This document shows positions 1 to 15,800 of a stretch of 64,000 bases of DNA, in pieces. Below the pieces are notes generated by a model. That model did not search any database and was not told where the DNA came from. It saw only the letters and a program-made list of their open reading frames with translations. Source of the DNA: Rhodoferax antarcticus ANT.BR (lineage in GTDB: Bacteria; Pseudomonadota; Gammaproteobacteria; Burkholderiales; Burkholderiaceae_C); NCBI RefSeq assembly GCF_001938565.1, contig NZ_MSYM01000013.1:745496-809495 (forward strand), given 5' to 3'. The stretch's first letter is position 1; each line of letters opens with the position of its first letter. The translations under genes and the position numbers were made by a program.

Positions 1-1
1 C

Positions 2-3000
2 CCGCAAGAGCTGCGCCTGTTTCTGGAAGAAGCCGCAGGCGTGTCCAAATACAAAGAGCGCCGCCGTGAAACCGAAAACCGCCTGAGCGACACGCGTGAG
101 AACCTGACCCGCGTAGAGGATATTTTGCGTGAGCTCAATGCCAACCTGGACAAGCTGGAAAAGCAGGCCGAAGTCGCGCAAAAGTACAACACCCTCTCAC
201 ATGCCGCCACACTAAAGCAGCAGCAGCTCTGGTATTTGAAGCGTTCGGAGCTTGATGCCGATCAGGCCCGCGTCAAGCTGGAGTCTTTGGAGGCGGTGAA
301 TGCGCTGGAGAGCCGTCTGGCGGACCTGCGCCATACTGAATCCGAGCTGGAGACCGTGCGCCAGGCGCATTACGCCGCCGGTGACCAGGTCAACCAGGCG
401 CAAGGCAAGCTGTATGAAGCCAGCACCGAAGTCGGCCGCCTGGAAGCTGAAATACGCTTTGTGGTGGAGGGACGCCAGCGGGTAGAGCTGCGCTTGCGCA
501 CCCTGCAAGAGCAGGCCACCCAGTGGGCCACCCGCAGCCAGGACGCACAAACCGAACTGGAGAGTCTGTCCGAGCTGGAACTGCTGGGCGAGGAAAAGAA
601 CGAGTTGTTCGCCGCCCAGGTGGAAGACCAGGCTCAGCAGCTGCCTGAGCTTGAAGACGCCTTGCGCCTGGCGCAGTGCGCCGCCAACGAACAGCGCGCC
701 AGCGTGGCGCAGGTGCAGCAGCAGCTAGGTGTGCTGGCGGCTGAGCAGCGCGGCATCGAAGAACAGTCGCGCCAGTTGGAAACCCGCCGCAGCCGCTTGC
801 AGCAAGACCGCCAGACCTTGGCCGTGCCTGACGAGTCATGCCTGGCCAGCCAGCAAAACCTGCTGGCACGAGCCAATGACGACGCCGAGCTGGCCCAGGC
901 CCGCCTGGCCGAACTGCAAGACACCGCCCCCGAGCTGGACGACCAGCGTCGCACTCAGCAGCAGCAGGTCAACGCTGAATCAGCCCGGCTGGCTGATTTG
1001 TCTGCCCGCCTGGACGCCCTGAAAGCCCTGCAAGAGCGCGTCAAAACCGACGGCAAACTGCAACCCTGGCTGCAAAAGCATGGTCTGGATCATCTGCAAG
1101 GCCTGTGGACCCGCCTGCACATTGAGCCCGGTTGGGAAAACGCCCTGGAAGGTGCGCTGCGTGAGCGTCTGGGCGCCTTGGAGGTGAGCCGCCTGGAGAT
1201 GGTGCGGGCTTTTGCGAACGATGTGCCGCCCGCCAAGCTGGCGTTTTACAGCCCGCCCGAGGCTGGTGCTGCCAGCAGCAGCGCCACCCTGCCGCGCCTG
1301 GCTGACTTGCTTCGCCTGCATGACGCGGGCCAAAAAGCGGTGCTGGACGACTGGCTGCAGGGCTGTTTTAGTGCTGCCAGCCTGGAAGACGCGCTGGCCA
1401 GCCGCAGCCAGTTGCAGCCGGGTGAACTCATTTTTGTGAAGGCGGGCCACGTGGTGGGGCGCCACAGTGTCAGCTTTTACGCGCCCGACTCGGAGCAGGC
1501 GGGCTTGCTGGCACGCGCGCAAGAAATAGAAAACCTGGAAAAGCAATCGCGTGCTCAGGTGCTGATCTTTGATGGGTCGCGCGCCGCGCTGGTGCGTGCC
1601 GAGTCGGCGTATGCCGATCTGTCTCAGCGGCTGGAAGCAGCACGTCGCGAGGCCACCCAGGCTCAGGCCAGTGCCCACGCCTTGCAGGTGGACACCTTGC
1701 GCCTGACGCAGGCGGCAGAGCAGGCGCGCCAGCGCAGCACCCAGATTACCGACGATCTGGCCGAGGTCGTTGCGCAACTGGAAGACCTGCAAGAGCGCCG
1801 TGTTTTGGCCGAGGCCCGTTTTGAAGAGCTGGACCAGCAACTTGCCGACACCCAAGGCCGTCATGCCGAGCTGGACGACAGCGTAATCAGCGCCGAGCGC
1901 AAACTGGCCGACTGCCGTGAGCAGCAGCGCAGCCTGGAGCGCCAGATGCAAGAGGCCAGCTTTGCCTTGCGTAGCTTGGGCGCACGCCGCTCAGAGTTGT
2001 CACGCGCTATGGAAACAGCAGCGCAACAGGCAGACTCCATAAGGGCTGAGGACCAAAGAGCCCAAGATGAATTACTGCGCCTGAACGATGCCGCAGCGCA
2101 AGGTGGCCTGCAGCAGGCGCTGGCCGTCAAGCTTGACTGCGAAAAACACCTGGGCGCGCAGCGCAGCCAATACGATGACCTGACCGCCAAATTGCGCGCC
2201 AGCGACGAGCGCCGTCTGCAGCTTGAGCGCGCCTTGGACCCGCTGCGTGCCAGCATCACCGAGTTCCAGCTCAAGGAGCAAGCCGCTCGACTCGGCTATG
2301 AGCAATACACCCAGTTGCTAGCCGATGCGCAGGCTGATCTTGCAGTGGTTGAAGCGTCCATCGCTGCTGACTCGGTCAGGCTGGCTGGCCTGCAGGCCGA
2401 GATTGACCGGCTTAACCGCGAGATCGCTGCGCTGGGCGCCGTCAACCTGGCCGCGCTGGACGAGTTGGCGGTGGCGCGTGAACGCAAAGAGTTTCTGGAT
2501 GCCCAAAGCGCTGACCTGAATGAAGCCATGGCCACGCTGGAAGACGCCATTCGCAAGATCGACGGCGAAACCCGCGAGATGCTCTCGGGCACTTTCAACA
2601 CCGTCAACGAGCACTTCGGCAAGATGTTTCCCGAGCTGTTTGGTGGCGGCAATGCGCGTCTGGTGATCACTGGCAGCGAAATTCTGGACTCAGGTGTGCA
2701 GGTCATCGCCCAGCCGCCTGGCAAAAAGAACCAGAGCATTGCGCTGCTCTCAGGTGGTGAAAAGGCACTGACTGCGATTGCGCTGGTGTTTGCCATCTTT
2801 CAGCTGAATCCGGCGCCGTTTTGCTTGCTCGACGAGGTGGACGCGCCGCTGGACGACGCCAACACCGAGCGTTATGCCAAGCTGGTCAAAAGCATGAGCC
2901 GCGAAACCCAGTTCCTGTTTATCAGCCACAACAAAATCGCCATGGAAATGGCACAACAACTCATTGGTGTCACCATGCAAGAGCAGGGCGTCTCGCGCAT

Positions 3001-3054
3001 CGTGGCAGTCGACATGGACATGGCCCTGAACCTGGCCGATCAAGAGGAATTGCT

Positions 3055-3058
<4 letters not shown>
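2..3058 (+). CDS. smc: Chromosome segregation ATPase SMC (5' end outside window)
   Basis: Structural maintenance of chromosomes protein, the ATPase of the SMC-ScpAB condensin that compacts and segregates the nucleoid. The visible frame is open from base 2 and begins within the N-terminal head (FLEEAAGVSKYKERRRETE), so roughly the first 150 residues are missing. Long Glu/Gln/Arg-rich heptad stretches form the two coiled-coil arms around a globular hinge at about 1070-1500. The C-terminal head is complete, with the ABC signature LLSGGEKALTA near 2745, Walker B CLLDEVDAPLDDANT near 2823, and the ISHNK switch region. The stop overlaps the zipA start as ATGA, so the two genes are probably cotranscribed. 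Confidence 0.97.
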
Positions 3059-6259
<3,201 letters not shown>

Positions 6260-6268
6260 AAGGGCGCC

Positions 6269-6760
6269 ATGTTGATCCTAAGATGGCTGATGGTTGGGTT
6301 GCTGGTGTTGGCAGTTGCGGCCATGGCCGCAGGCCAGGCGGGCTTGCTGCAGGGCAAGGTGCCGACTGACCTTGGCGTTCATCAAGGCAAGCTGAAGTCA
6401 CCGTCCGCAACGGCCAACAGCGTCAGCAGCCAAGCTTCGCTGTACCCCGATCATCCGCAGCGCGGTTACGCAGACGTCGCCCCTTTGGCGTTGCGCGGCG
6501 ACGGCCCCGCCACCATCGCCCGGCTCCAGCGCCTGGTGGCCGCGATGCCTGGCGCCCATATAGTTGAAAGCACCCCCGACTACCTGTACGTGCAGTACAC
6601 GACAAGCATCATGAAGTTTGTCGACGACGTGGAGTTCTGGTTCGACCCAAAGGCGCAGACGATTCAGGTTCGATCGGCATCGCGTGTTGGTGAAAGCGAT
6701 CTGGGCGTCAACCGAAAGCGGGTCGAAGCCGTGCGCCAGGCGCTTGCTGATCAGTCTTGA
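6269..6760 (+). CDS. DUF1499 family protein, membrane-anchored
   Basis: A 163-aa protein with one N-terminal hydrophobic segment (residues about 3-22), either a signal anchor or an uncleaved signal peptide. A DUF1499 domain follows, recognisable from SLYPDHPQRGYADVAPL, then YLYVQYTTSIMKFVDDVEFWFD, and a closing RSASRVGESDLGVNRKRVEAVR. No enzymatic function is established for the family. It sits 9 nt after ligA, so it probably shares the smc-zipA-ligA transcript. The gene is complete. Confidence 0.9.
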   Translation: MLILRWLMVGLLVLAVAAMAAGQAGLLQGKVPTDLGVHQGKLKSPSATANSVSSQASLYPDHPQRGYADVAPLALRGDGPATIARLQRLVAAMPGAHIVESTPDYLYVQYTTSIMKFVDDVEFWFDPKAQTIQVRSASRVGESDLGVNRKRVEAVRQALADQS

Positions 6761-6974
6761 GCACTGTTCCTTACATCGCTGCCACTGCGCACGAAGGGCG
6801 TTCTGTGCACACAGCGGCTGCACAAATAGCTAAGAGGTACATTTTTCGGGGGCAAGGACACTGGCACCGAGGGCGATGACAGCAGCAGCATTTTGGAAAG
6901 CGAATGTACCCCCCGCGCGATGCGCTGCGGTCACTGCTGTTATGGTGCCAGCTGTCTTGACCCAGGAGCCTCGC

Positions 6975-8465
6975 ATGTCCAACAGCAGTAGCAACAAAAG
7001 CCAAAGCCAAACCAAAAACAACCCAGACAGCACTGGCCACAGCGACCAAACCTTCGACGCCATCATCGTCGGCGCGGGTTCGGCCGGCCTGGCCGCGCTG
7101 CGCGAGGTGGCCAAGCGCACCAAGCGATTTCTGATCATCAACGACGGCGCCTATGGCACCACCTGTGCACGTGTGGGATGCATGCCCTCCAAGCTGCTAA
7201 TCGAGGCGGCCAACGCCTACCACCGCCGCCACACCTTCGAGACCTTTGGCATTACCGGCAGCAACGCGCTGGCCGTCGATATTCCCGCTGTGCTGCGCCG
7301 CGTGCGCCGTCTGCGTGACGACTTTGTTGCCGGCACCGTCAGCATCACCGACGAGCTGGGCGCGCGCAGCGTCTCGGGCCGCGCACAGCTGCTCAGCAGC
7401 ACGCAGGTGCAGGTCAACGGCCAGACCTACAGCGCCAAGGGCATCATTCTGGCACCGGGCTCGAGTCCCATACTGCCCCCAGCCATGCAGGCACTGGGCG
7501 CGCGGGTGCTCACCACCGACACGCTATTTGAACAAACCACGCTGGGCCCGCGCATGGCCGTGATCGGCATGGGGCCGCTGGGCATCGAGATGGCGCAGGC
7601 GCTGGCGCGGCTGGGCGTAGCCGTGCACGGCTACGCCACCAAAGAAATGCTGGGGGGCATGAGCGACCCTGACGTCAATGCCGAACTGCGCCAGGCGCTG
7701 GAACGCGACATCACCCTGAACATCGGCGCTGAAGCCAGCTTGCACGCGGTGGAAGGCGGCATTGAAGTGCGCAGCGGTGCGCACCGCACTGTGGTTGACC
7801 AAGTGCTGGTGGCCATTGGCCGCAGCCCGAACCTGCAAGGCCTGGGGCTGGCGACGCTGGGCGTGCCGCTCGACAAACATGGCTTGCCACCTGTCAACCC
7901 CAAAAGCATGCAGGTGGGCGACTCGCCCGTGTATTTGGCGGGCGATGCGCACAACGACCGCCCGCTGTTGCACGAAGCCGCAGACGAAGGCCACATTGCC
8001 GGCCTGAACGCGATGGCACCCACGCCGCAATGCTTTGAGCGTCGCATACCTCTTGCCATTGTGTTTTGCGACCCCAACGCCGCGGTGGTGGGCCAGGGGT
8101 TCAGTGCGTTGCAAAGGCAAGACGGCTTGCAGTTCGTGACGGGCAGCGTCAACTTTGTCGGCCAAGGTCGCGCACGCGCTGGCCAGCGCAACCAAGGGCG
8201 CTTGAGTGTCTACGCCGATGCCGCCAGCGGCTGCCTGCTGGGCGCAGAGCTGTGTGCCCCCGCTGGCGAACACCTGGCGCACCTGCTGGCGCTGGCCGTG
8301 TCGCAAAAGCTCAGTGTGGCGCAGGTGCTGGGCATGCCTTTCTACCACCCGGTGCTGGAAGAGGGTCTGCGCAGCGCGTTGCGCGATGCCGCACGCCAAC
8401 TGCCCGACGCTGTCAGCTCGGACCTGGCGCACTGCGGCCCCATTGGCGCGCTGGCGCTGGACTGA
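6975..8465 (+). CDS. Dihydrolipoamide dehydrogenase-like flavoprotein
   Basis: Class I pyridine nucleotide-disulfide oxidoreductase of 496 aa. After a Ser/Asn/Gln-rich N-terminal tail of about 28 residues come the FAD-binding [10 protein letters not shown] motif, the redox-active CARVGC pair (Cx4C), an NAD-binding [10 protein letters not shown] motif, the second FAD signature YLAGDAH, and the dimerisation domain ending in the catalytic-type [10 protein letters not shown]. It is close to E3 lipoamide dehydrogenases but is not linked to 2-oxoacid dehydrogenase genes, so the substrate is unproven; a stand-alone dihydrolipoyl dehydrogenase or related reductase is likely. The ATG at 6975 is preceded by CAGGAG. 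The polar N-terminal extension is unusual. Confidence 0.88.
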   Translation: MSNSSSNKSQSQTKNNPDSTGHSDQTFDAIIVGAGSAGLAALREVAKRTKRFLIINDGAYGTTCARVGCMPSKLLIEAANAYHRRHTFETFGITGSNALAVDIPAVLRRVRRLRDDFVAGTVSITDELGARSVSGRAQLLSSTQVQVNGQTYSAKGIILAPGSSPILPPAMQALGARVLTTDTLFEQTTLGPRMAVIGMGPLGIEMAQALARLGVAVHGYATKEMLGGMSDPDVNAELRQALERDITLNIGAEASLHAVEGGIEVRSGAHRTVVDQVLVAIGRSPNLQGLGLATLGVPLDKHGLPPVNPKSMQVGDSPVYLAGDAHNDRPLLHEAADEGHIAGLNAMAPTPQCFERRIPLAIVFCDPNAAVVGQGFSALQRQDGLQFVTGSVNFVGQGRARAGQRNQGRLSVYADAASGCLLGAELCAPAGEHLAHLLALAVSQKLSVAQVLGMPFYHPVLEEGLRSALRDAARQLPDAVSSDLAHCGPIGALALD

Positions 8466-8581
8466 CTGCCCCTGGCCGAAATTTAACCGGTGCCCATGTC
8501 AAAATCTTTCCCGCGCCCCCACTGAAGCCATTGCCCTGCAGTTGCAGGACGACCGGGCGCAGGCGTGCTATTGGAGTCAAC

Positions 8582-9184
8582 ATGACTGTGCGAGATATTC
8601 TGAAAATGGGCGACCCGCGCCTGCTGCGCGTGGCCCAGCCGGTGACTGCCTTCGATACTGACGAGTTGCATCTGTTGATCAGCGATCTGCTCGACACCAT
8701 GCACGCAGCCGATGGCGCCGGGTTGGCGGCGCCGCAGATTGGGGTGGATTTGCAGCTGGTGATTTTTGGCTCGGGCCAGCCCAATCCGCGCTACCCACAG
8801 GCGCCTGTGGTGCCGCGAACCGTGCTGATCAACCCGAGCATCATCCCTTTGCCGCCGCTGGCAGATGGCGCGGTCAACGACGATCTTTTTGCTGGTGCGG
8901 CCACTTTGAGCGCGACCATGCCGCAGATTGTTGAAGACTGGGAGGGCTGCTTGTCGTTACCCGGCTTGCGCGGCAAAGTGCCGCGTTTTGCGCGCATCCG
9001 CTACACCGGGTTTGATCAGTATGGCGATCCGATTGACCGCGCGGTGGATGGTTTTCACGCCCGCGTGGTGCAGCATGAGTGTGACCACCTGATTGGCAAG
9101 CTCTACCCGATGCGGGTGGCTGATTTCACGCAGTTTGGCTTCAACGCGGTGCTGTTCCCGGGGCTGGATCAGCCTGCCGACTGA
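8582..9184 (+). CDS. def: Peptide deformylase
   Basis: Metallohydrolase that removes the N-formyl group from nascent proteins. All three family motifs are present: [10 protein letters not shown] (motif 1), EGCLSLPG (motif 2, whose Cys is a metal ligand) and [13 protein letters not shown] (motif 3, HExxH-type HECDH). The length of 200 aa is slightly above the typical 170-180 because of an insert before motif 2. The ATG at 8582 gives the canonical start [16 protein letters not shown] longer upstream open frame exists but overlaps the preceding gene and lacks family similarity. Confidence 0.95.
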   Translation: MTVRDILKMGDPRLLRVAQPVTAFDTDELHLLISDLLDTMHAADGAGLAAPQIGVDLQLVIFGSGQPNPRYPQAPVVPRTVLINPSIIPLPPLADGAVNDDLFAGAATLSATMPQIVEDWEGCLSLPGLRGKVPRFARIRYTGFDQYGDPIDRAVDGFHARVVQHECDHLIGKLYPMRVADFTQFGFNAVLFPGLDQPAD

Positions 9185-9203
9185 ACAGTAACCACGGGAA
9201 CGC

Positions 9204-9262
9204 TATTTTATTTATAGCTACTAGCGCTTGTATTTAAAGGGCTAGAGGCCAAAAATGCTTCA
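9204..9262 (-). repeat. Interspersed palindromic element, intergenic copy (def-glnD)
   Basis: Reverse-strand copy with the full hallmark set: GGCCTCTAGCCC, then AAGCGCTAGTAGCTAT, flanked by A/T runs. It fills most of the 92-nt gap between the convergent def and glnD genes and could form a hairpin in either transcript. Confidence 0.8.
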
Positions 9263-9276
9263 AGGATTAGGGCAGT

Positions 9277-11877
9277 CTAGGCCAGCGCTTCAAGCAGTTC
9301 GGTCTCAATCTCAATCTGCGCGCGGTTGTTTTGCAGCGCTTCGCCCTGAATCAAAAAGGTGTCTTCCACCCGCTCGCCCAGGGTGTTGATCTTGGCCAGG
9401 TTCAGGTCCACTTTGTGGCGCGCCAGCACCAAGGCCACGCTGTAGAGCAGGCCGGCGCGGTCACTGGCGGAAATGTTCAGCAGCCAACGCTGGGCTTTTT
9501 CATCGGGTTTGAGGCTGACACGCGGCGTGATCGGGAAGCTTTTCACCCGACGCGACACCCGGCCCCGGCTCGGTGCGGGCAGCGGCGCAGAGGTGGCAAT
9601 CACCTGGGTCAACTCTGACTCGATCATGTTCACCAGTTCGCGGTAATGGTCGGGCAGGTAGGTGGCCACCACCTGAAATGTGTCTAGCGCGTAGCCGTTT
9701 TGCGTGGTGTGGATGCGCGCATCCAGAATGGAAAAGTTGCGATGGTCAAAAAAGCCGCAAATGCGCGCAAACAAATCCGTCTGGTCAGGGGTGTAGACCA
9801 GCACCTGCAGGCCTTCACCTACCGGCGATGGGCGGGCGCGCACCACCGGCATTTTGCCGCCAAGGTGGCGTGAGAGCATGCGCGCGTGCCAGGCAATCTC
9901 AACCGCGTCATGGCGCATGAAGTAGCCCACATCCAGCGTGGCCCACAGCGCCTTGTGCGACTCAAAGGGTTGGGATAGCAGGGCCAGCTCGACGAGGGCG
10001 TCGCGCTGGCGCTCTTGCACCTCGGCGTGCAGGTCGGGCGCGTGGCCACCCAGAGCGCGCGAGGTGGCGCGGTACAGGTCTTCCAGCAGTTTGCCCTTCC
10101 AGGCGTTCCAGACCTTGGGGCTGGTGCCACGGATGTCTGCTACGGTGAAGAGGTATAGCGCGGTGAGGGCGCGCTCGCTGCCTACATGCTGGGCAAACGC
10201 AGCAATCACGTCCGGGTCGCTCAGGTCAGACTTTTGCGCAATGCGGCTCATGGTGAGGTGTTCGCGTACCAAAAACTCGATGAGTTCGGCGTCGGCACCG
10301 GCAATGCCGTGGTGTTTGCAAAAGCGTCTGACTTCCAGCGCGCCCAGCTGGGAGTGGTCGCCGCCGCGGCCTTTGGCGATGTCGTGAAAAAGCGCGGCTA
10401 CATGCAAAATCCAGGGTTTGTCCCAGCCGCTGGCCAGTTGCGAGCAAAACGGGTATTCATGGGCGTGTTCGACGATGAAGAAGCGCCGCACATTGCGCAG
10501 CACCATCAGAATGTGCTGATCAACCGTATAGACATGAAACAGGTCATGCTGCATCTGCCCCACGATGCGCCGAAACGCCCACAGGTAGCGCCCCAGCACC
10601 GAGGTCTGATTCATCAGGCGCAGGGCGTGCGTCAGGCCGGACGGGTACATCAGGATCTGGCGGAAGGTAGCGCGGTTGACCGGGTCGCGCCGGAAGTCAG
10701 CGTTCATCAGGTTGCGCGCGTTGTAGAGTGCACGCAGCGTGCGCACTGACAGGCCCTTGATCCCGTAGTAGGTCTGGTACACCAGGAACGTCTGCAAGAT
10801 GGCGTGCGGATTGCGCTGGTAGAGGTCATCACTGACCACCTCGATCATGCCGGCCTTGTCCATGAAATGATCGTTCAGGGGGCGCAGCGGCCGCGTGGTG
10901 TGCATCAGCGGGTTCAGCCGCTCCTCGATGTTGAGCAGCAGGATCTGGTTGAGCTGCGTCACCGCCTTGGCGGCCCAGTAGTAATGGCGCATCAGCTTTT
11001 CGCTGGGGCGCACAAAGGCGCGCTGGTCGGTAACGGCGTCGCTGGGCTGGTAGTCAAATGAATGCGCCACGCTGGTCTGCAGATCAAACACCAGCCGGTC
11101 TTCACGTCGGCCAGAGATCAGGTGCAGCCGGGCGCGGATGAGCCGCAGCACGGCTTCGTTATGCTTGATCTGCTTCACCTCAAACGCGGTGGCCAGGCCG
11201 GCCTTGGCCAGGGCGTTCCAGTTGGCACCCAGACCAGCCGCTTTCGCCACCCACAGAATCACCTGCAGGTCACGCAGGCCACCGGGCGACTCTTTGCAGT
11301 TGGGCTCCAGCGCATAGGGTGTGTCGTCAAACTTGTTGTGGCGCTGCTCCATCTCCAGGGTTTTGGCGACAAAAAATGCGTTGGCGTCCATAGCCCCGAA
11401 AATTGCCGACTGAAAGTCGGCACACAGCGCTGCGCTGCCAATGACCAGGCGCGCCTCCAGCAGGGCGGTTTGCACGGTGACGTCTTTGGCAGACTCGTCC
11501 AGGCACTCGCTGACAGAGCGCACGCTGGAGCCAATTTCTAACCCGGCGTCCCAGCAACTGCCAATAAACCTCTCAATACGCGCCTTCAAGGCCGGGTCGG
11601 CCTCGGGCGACTGGTCATCGGGTAGCAACACCAGCACATCCACATCAGAGTGCGGATACATCTCCTGGCGGCCAAATCCGCCCACCGCCAGCAGGGCAAA
11701 AGGCGCGCTGAAGCCTGCTTGCTGCCACAGCCGGATCAAGGCTTCGTCGGCCAGGCGCGACAGGCCCTGCAAGGCAGGATTCACACTACGGGTGGAGGCG
11801 CCACTGGCAGCCAAAGCGTCCAGCAGGGCAGCCTTCTCGGTGCGGTACTGGCTGCGCTGGATTTGGCTGGTGGTCAT
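9277..11877 (-). CDS. glnD: Bifunctional PII uridylyltransferase / uridylyl-removing enzyme GlnD
   Basis: The nitrogen sensor that uridylylates PII proteins when glutamine is low and deuridylylates them when it is high. Domains in order are the nucleotidyltransferase domain with [20 protein letters not shown] (about residues 67-86), a linker helical domain, an HD domain ([18 protein letters not shown]) for the uridylyl-removing activity, and two C-terminal ACT domains (around [18 protein letters not shown] and [19 protein letters not shown]). The length of 866 aa is typical. It lies downstream of map on the same strand with a 32-nt gap, the common order in Burkholderiales. Confidence 0.97.
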   Translation of the reverse strand: MTTSQIQRSQYRTEKAALLDALAASGASTRSVNPALQGLSRLADEALIRLWQQAGFSAPFALLAVGGFGRQEMYPHSDVDVLVLLPDDQSPEADPALKARIERFIGSCWDAGLEIGSSVRSVSECLDESAKDVTVQTALLEARLVIGSAALCADFQSAIFGAMDANAFFVAKTLEMEQRHNKFDDTPYALEPNCKESPGGLRDLQVILWVAKAAGLGANWNALAKAGLATAFEVKQIKHNEAVLRLIRARLHLISGRREDRLVFDLQTSVAHSFDYQPSDAVTDQRAFVRPSEKLMRHYYWAAKAVTQLNQILLLNIEERLNPLMHTTRPLRPLNDHFMDKAGMIEVVSDDLYQRNPHAILQTFLVYQTYYGIKGLSVRTLRALYNARNLMNADFRRDPVNRATFRQILMYPSGLTHALRLMNQTSVLGRYLWAFRRIVGQMQHDLFHVYTVDQHILMVLRNVRRFFIVEHAHEYPFCSQLASGWDKPWILHVAALFHDIAKGRGGDHSQLGALEVRRFCKHHGIAGADAELIEFLVREHLTMSRIAQKSDLSDPDVIAAFAQHVGSERALTALYLFTVADIRGTSPKVWNAWKGKLLEDLYRATSRALGGHAPDLHAEVQERQRDALVELALLSQPFESHKALWATLDVGYFMRHDAVEIAWHARMLSRHLGGKMPVVRARPSPVGEGLQVLVYTPDQTDLFARICGFFDHRNFSILDARIHTTQNGYALDTFQVVATYLPDHYRELVNMIESELTQVIATSAPLPAPSRGRVSRRVKSFPITPRVSLKPDEKAQRWLLNISASDRAGLLYSVALVLARHKVDLNLAKINTLGERVEDTFLIQGEALQNNRAQIEIETELLEALA

Positions 11878-11909
11878 GTGGCAAGCCCGTGGGTTGGAAA
11901 AACGGCGAT

Positions 11910-12719
11910 TCAGGCAGAGGGCGTCACAAAGGCCGGAATTGGCGGGCTGTGCTCAGACAGTGTGAGCACTTCATAACCCGTGGGCGTGACCAGCACCGTG
12001 TGCTCCCACTGTGCGGACAGGGTGCGGTCTTTGGTGACGATGGTCCAGCCGTCGCCCATTTCCTTGATCTCGCGCCGACCCAGGTTGAGCATCGGTTCAA
12101 TGGTGATGGTCATGCCCGCCTTGAGCTGGTCCAGCGTGCCGGGGCGGCCGTAGTGCAGTACCTGGGGGTCTTCATGAAAATTGGCACCAATGCCATGGCC
12201 GCAAAACTCGCGCACCACGCTCAAACCCTGGCCTTCGGCAAACACCTGAATAGCGTGGCCAATGTCGCCCAGGTAAGCACCGGCTTTCACCTTCATGATG
12301 CCCATCCACATGGCGTCATAAGTGAGCTTGCACAGGCGTTTGGCCGCCACCGAGGCCTCACCGACCATGTACATGCGGCTCGAATCGCCATGCCAGGCGT
12401 CTTTGATGACGGTCACATCCACGTTGACGATGTCGCCTTTTTTGAGTGGCTTGTCATTCGGAATGCCGTGGCACACCTGGTGGTTGATAGAGGTGCAGAT
12501 CGATTTCGGGTAGGGGTTGTGGCCACCCGGCGCATAGTTCAGCGGGGCCGAGATGGCCCCTTGCACCTGGGTGGTGTAGTCATCGGCCAGGCGGTCGAGT
12601 TCGTTGGTGGTCACGCCGGGTTTGACGAAGGGGGCCAGGTAGTCGAGCAATTCAGCGGCCAAACGGCCCGCCACGCGCATCCCGGCAATGCCGGTGGCAT
12701 CTTTGATGGTGATAGTCAT
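11910..12719 (-). CDS. map: Type I methionine aminopeptidase
   Basis: Removes the initiator methionine from nascent proteins. At 269 aa it is a standard single-domain bacterial enzyme. The five metal ligands are in recognisable contexts: [19 protein letters not shown] (Asp), [16 protein letters not shown] (His) and [10 protein letters not shown] plus WEHTVLVT (Glu). The position upstream of glnD is conserved. The gene begins about 118 nt from the divergent purL start, so the gap should carry both promoters. Confidence 0.96.
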   Translation of the reverse strand: MTITIKDATGIAGMRVAGRLAAELLDYLAPFVKPGVTTNELDRLADDYTTQVQGAISAPLNYAPGGHNPYPKSICTSINHQVCHGIPNDKPLKKGDIVNVDVTVIKDAWHGDSSRMYMVGEASVAAKRLCKLTYDAMWMGIMKVKAGAYLGDIGHAIQVFAEGQGLSVVREFCGHGIGANFHEDPQVLHYGRPGTLDQLKAGMTITIEPMLNLGRREIKEMGDGWTIVTKDRTLSAQWEHTVLVTPTGYEVLTLSEHSPPIPAFVTPSA

Positions 12720-12837
12720 GGGGCGGGATTATCCCATTGGGGGGGCGCTGATAAAATCAGCGGCTTTATGGCCAGGCCCAGTCAGCGCCTGCGCCGTCAC
12801 CTCTTTCCATCCGATAGCTCTTCACCAGGCCCGCACC

Positions 12838-15800
12838 GTGACCCTGCAAATTACCTACTTCGAGGGCGGCAGCGCTCTCAGCGCGTTTCGAGTCCAGCAA
12901 CTTTTGCCGCAACTTCAAGCCGTGCACGAGCGCATCAATGGTGTGGCCGCGCGCTTTGTGCATCTGGTCGCCTCTGATGCGGCGCCTTCTGCGCAACTTC
13001 AGCAACAGCTGGCAGCCTTGCTGACCTATGGCGACCCCTACACCGGCGCGTCAGACGGTGCGCTGATCGTGGTCACGCCTCGTTTTGGCACCGTGTCGCC
13101 CTGGGCTTCCAAAGCCACCGACATTGCGCACAACTGCGGTCTGCCCGTGCACCGGGCCGAACGCGTGGTGGAATACCGCGTCACCCTGAAAAGCGGGCTG
13201 CTCTCCAAGCCCACGCTTTCCACCGAGCAGCTCGCCAAGGTGGCTAACCTGCTGCACGACCGCATGACCGAGAGCGCCATGTTTGAGCGCGCCCAGGCTT
13301 TGGGCCTGTTCACCGAGCTGCAACCCGCCCCCATGGCGCATGTGGATGTGATCCAAGGCGGCAAAGCTGCGCTGCTGGCGGCCAACACCGAGTTTGGCCT
13401 GGCGCTGGCTGATGACGAGATGGACTATCTGGTCAATGCCTTCACCCAGCTGCAGCGCAACCCCACCGACGTGGAGCTGATGATGTTTGCCCAGGCCAAC
13501 AGCGAGCATTGCCGCCACAAAATTTTCAACGCCGAGTTCACCATCGACGGCGTGGCGCAGCCCCACAGCCTGTTTGGCATGATCCGCCACACGCACCAGA
13601 CGAATCCGCAGCACATGCTGGTGGCGTACTCCGACAACGCCTCGGTGATGACCGGGGCGCAGATTGAGAGGTTTAGTGCCAAATCGGCCTCTAGCCCAAG
13701 TGGAATAAGCGCAGCCAGCTATGAAAAAGAAAGCGCCCTCCAACACATTTTGATGAAGGTGGAAACGCACAACCACCCCACCGCCATCTCGCCTTTCCCC
13801 GGCGCGGCCACTGGTGCCGGCGGTGAGATTCGTGACGAAGGCGCCACTGGCCGGGGCTCCAAGCCCAAGGCAGGCTTGACCGGTTTCACCGTCTCCAAAC
13901 TCTGGGGCGGCACCTATGGCAAGCCCGATCACATCGCCAGTCCGTTGCAAATCATGATTGACGGCCCGCTGGGCGGCGCGGCGTTCAACAACGAATTTGG
14001 CCGGCCCAACTTGCTGGGTTACTTCCGCGAGTACGAGCAAAGTGTCACCAGCGATGTCGACACCATGCAGCGCGGCTACCACAAGCCGATCATGATTGCT
14101 GGCGGTTTGGGCGTGATTGACGCCACCCAGACGCACAAGATCGAATTCCCCGCGGGCAGCCTGTTGATCCAGCTGGGTGGCCCGGGCATGCGCATTGGCA
14201 TGGGCGGCAGTGCGGCCAGCTCCATGACTTCGGGCGCCAACGCCGCGCATCTGGACTTTGACTCGGTGCAGCGCGGCAACCCCGAAATCCAGCGCCGTGC
14301 GCAGGAAGTCATCAACCAGTGCTGGCTGCAAGGTACAGGTGGCGGCCCCGCCGGGCGCGGCAACCCGATTCTGGCGATTCACGACGTGGGCGCGGGCGGT
14401 TTGAGCAATGCGTTCCCCGAGCTGACCAACGACGCCCAGCGCGGCGCGCTGTTCGATTTGCGCAGCGTGCCGCTGGAAGAGTCCGGCATGGCGCCCAAAG
14501 AAATCTGGTCGAACGAAAGCCAGGAGCGCTATGTGCTGGCGATTGCGCCCGATTCATTGGCGCAGTTCAAAGCCTTGTGCGAGCGTGAACGCTGCCCGTT
14601 TGCGGTGGTGGGCGTGGCCACCGAGGCACGCGACTTGATCGTAGGCGATGTCGATTTGTCTCTGCCAAAGGCACCAGACGGGCAGGATGGCGCGCGCCGC
14701 GCCGGGCCGCCCCAAGCAAGCGCAGCCCCCTCGGGGGGCAGAGAGGACACGCCAGTGCCGAACGTGGGGGCTGAAACTCGCCGCGCCGGGCCGCCCCAAG
14801 CAAGCGCAGCCCCCTCGGGGGGCAGCGCAGTACACACAGTGACAAGCGTGGGGGTCGCAGTTGACATGCCGATGAACGTGCTGCTGGGCAAGCCGCCCAA
14901 GATGCACCGCGATGTAAAGACGGTGGCGCGCAAATTCGCCCCCGTTAACCTGACCGACGTCACTTTGCAGCAAGTGGCCATCGACGTGCTGGCGCACCCA
15001 ACCGTGGCCTCCAAGCGCTTTCTGGTGACGATTGGCGACCGCACCGTGGGCGGCCTCACACACCGCGACCAAATGGTTGGCCCCTGGCAGGTGCCGGTGG
15101 CTGATGTGGCGGTCACGCTGGCTGATTTCAAAGGCTTTGCCGGTGAAGCCATGGCCATGGGCGAGCGCACGCCGCTGGCCTCGGTCAACGCACCCGCATC
15201 GGGCCGCATGGCGGTGGCTGAAGCCATCACCAACTTGCTGGCCGCACCGATCGAGCTCGACCGCGTCAAGCTCTCTGCCAACTGGATGGCCGCTTGCGGC
15301 GAGCCGGGCGAAGACGCCGCGCTGTATGAAACCGTGAAAGCCGTCGGCCTGGAACTGTGCCCGGCGCTGGGTATTTCGATCCCCGTGGGTAAGGATTCGC
15401 TGTCTATGCGCACGCAATGGACTGAATCGACGAGCCCCTCCGGTAGCGGCGGCGAAGCCAAAAAGGTCACCTCACCCGTTTCCCTGATCATTACCGCCTT
15501 TGCCACGCTGGCCGATGTGCGCGGCACGCTGACGCCGCAGCTCAACGCCACGGACGACACCTCGCTGATCCTGATCGACCTGGGCCACGGCCAAAACCGC
15601 ATGGGCGGCAGCATCCTGGCGCAAACGCTCGGCCAGATGGGTGATGTGGTGCCTGATTTGGACGACGCGAAAGACCTGATCAACCTGGTCAACGCGGTGA
15701 ATGCGCTGCGTGCCAGCGGCCAGATCCTGGCCTACCACGACCGCAGCGACGGCGGCCTGTTTGCTGCTGCCTGCGAGATGGCGTTTGCCGGGCATGTGGG

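Noticed and set aside
980-1951. Long open frame antisense to smc (323 aa), and many others antisense to glnD, map, purL and cmr2
   Set aside because: High GC content gives long antisense frames. They lack family motifs and start sites, and mirror the codon pattern of the real gene.
6836-6910. GGTACATT / AATGTACC inverted pair before the flavoprotein gene
   Set aside because: Arms of 8 bases, 59 bases apart, with no poly-T or other support. Not enough for a terminator or operator.
11889-12977. 362-aa plus-strand frame across map
   Set aside because: It lies fully opposite a clear methionine aminopeptidase gene and shows only shadow composition.
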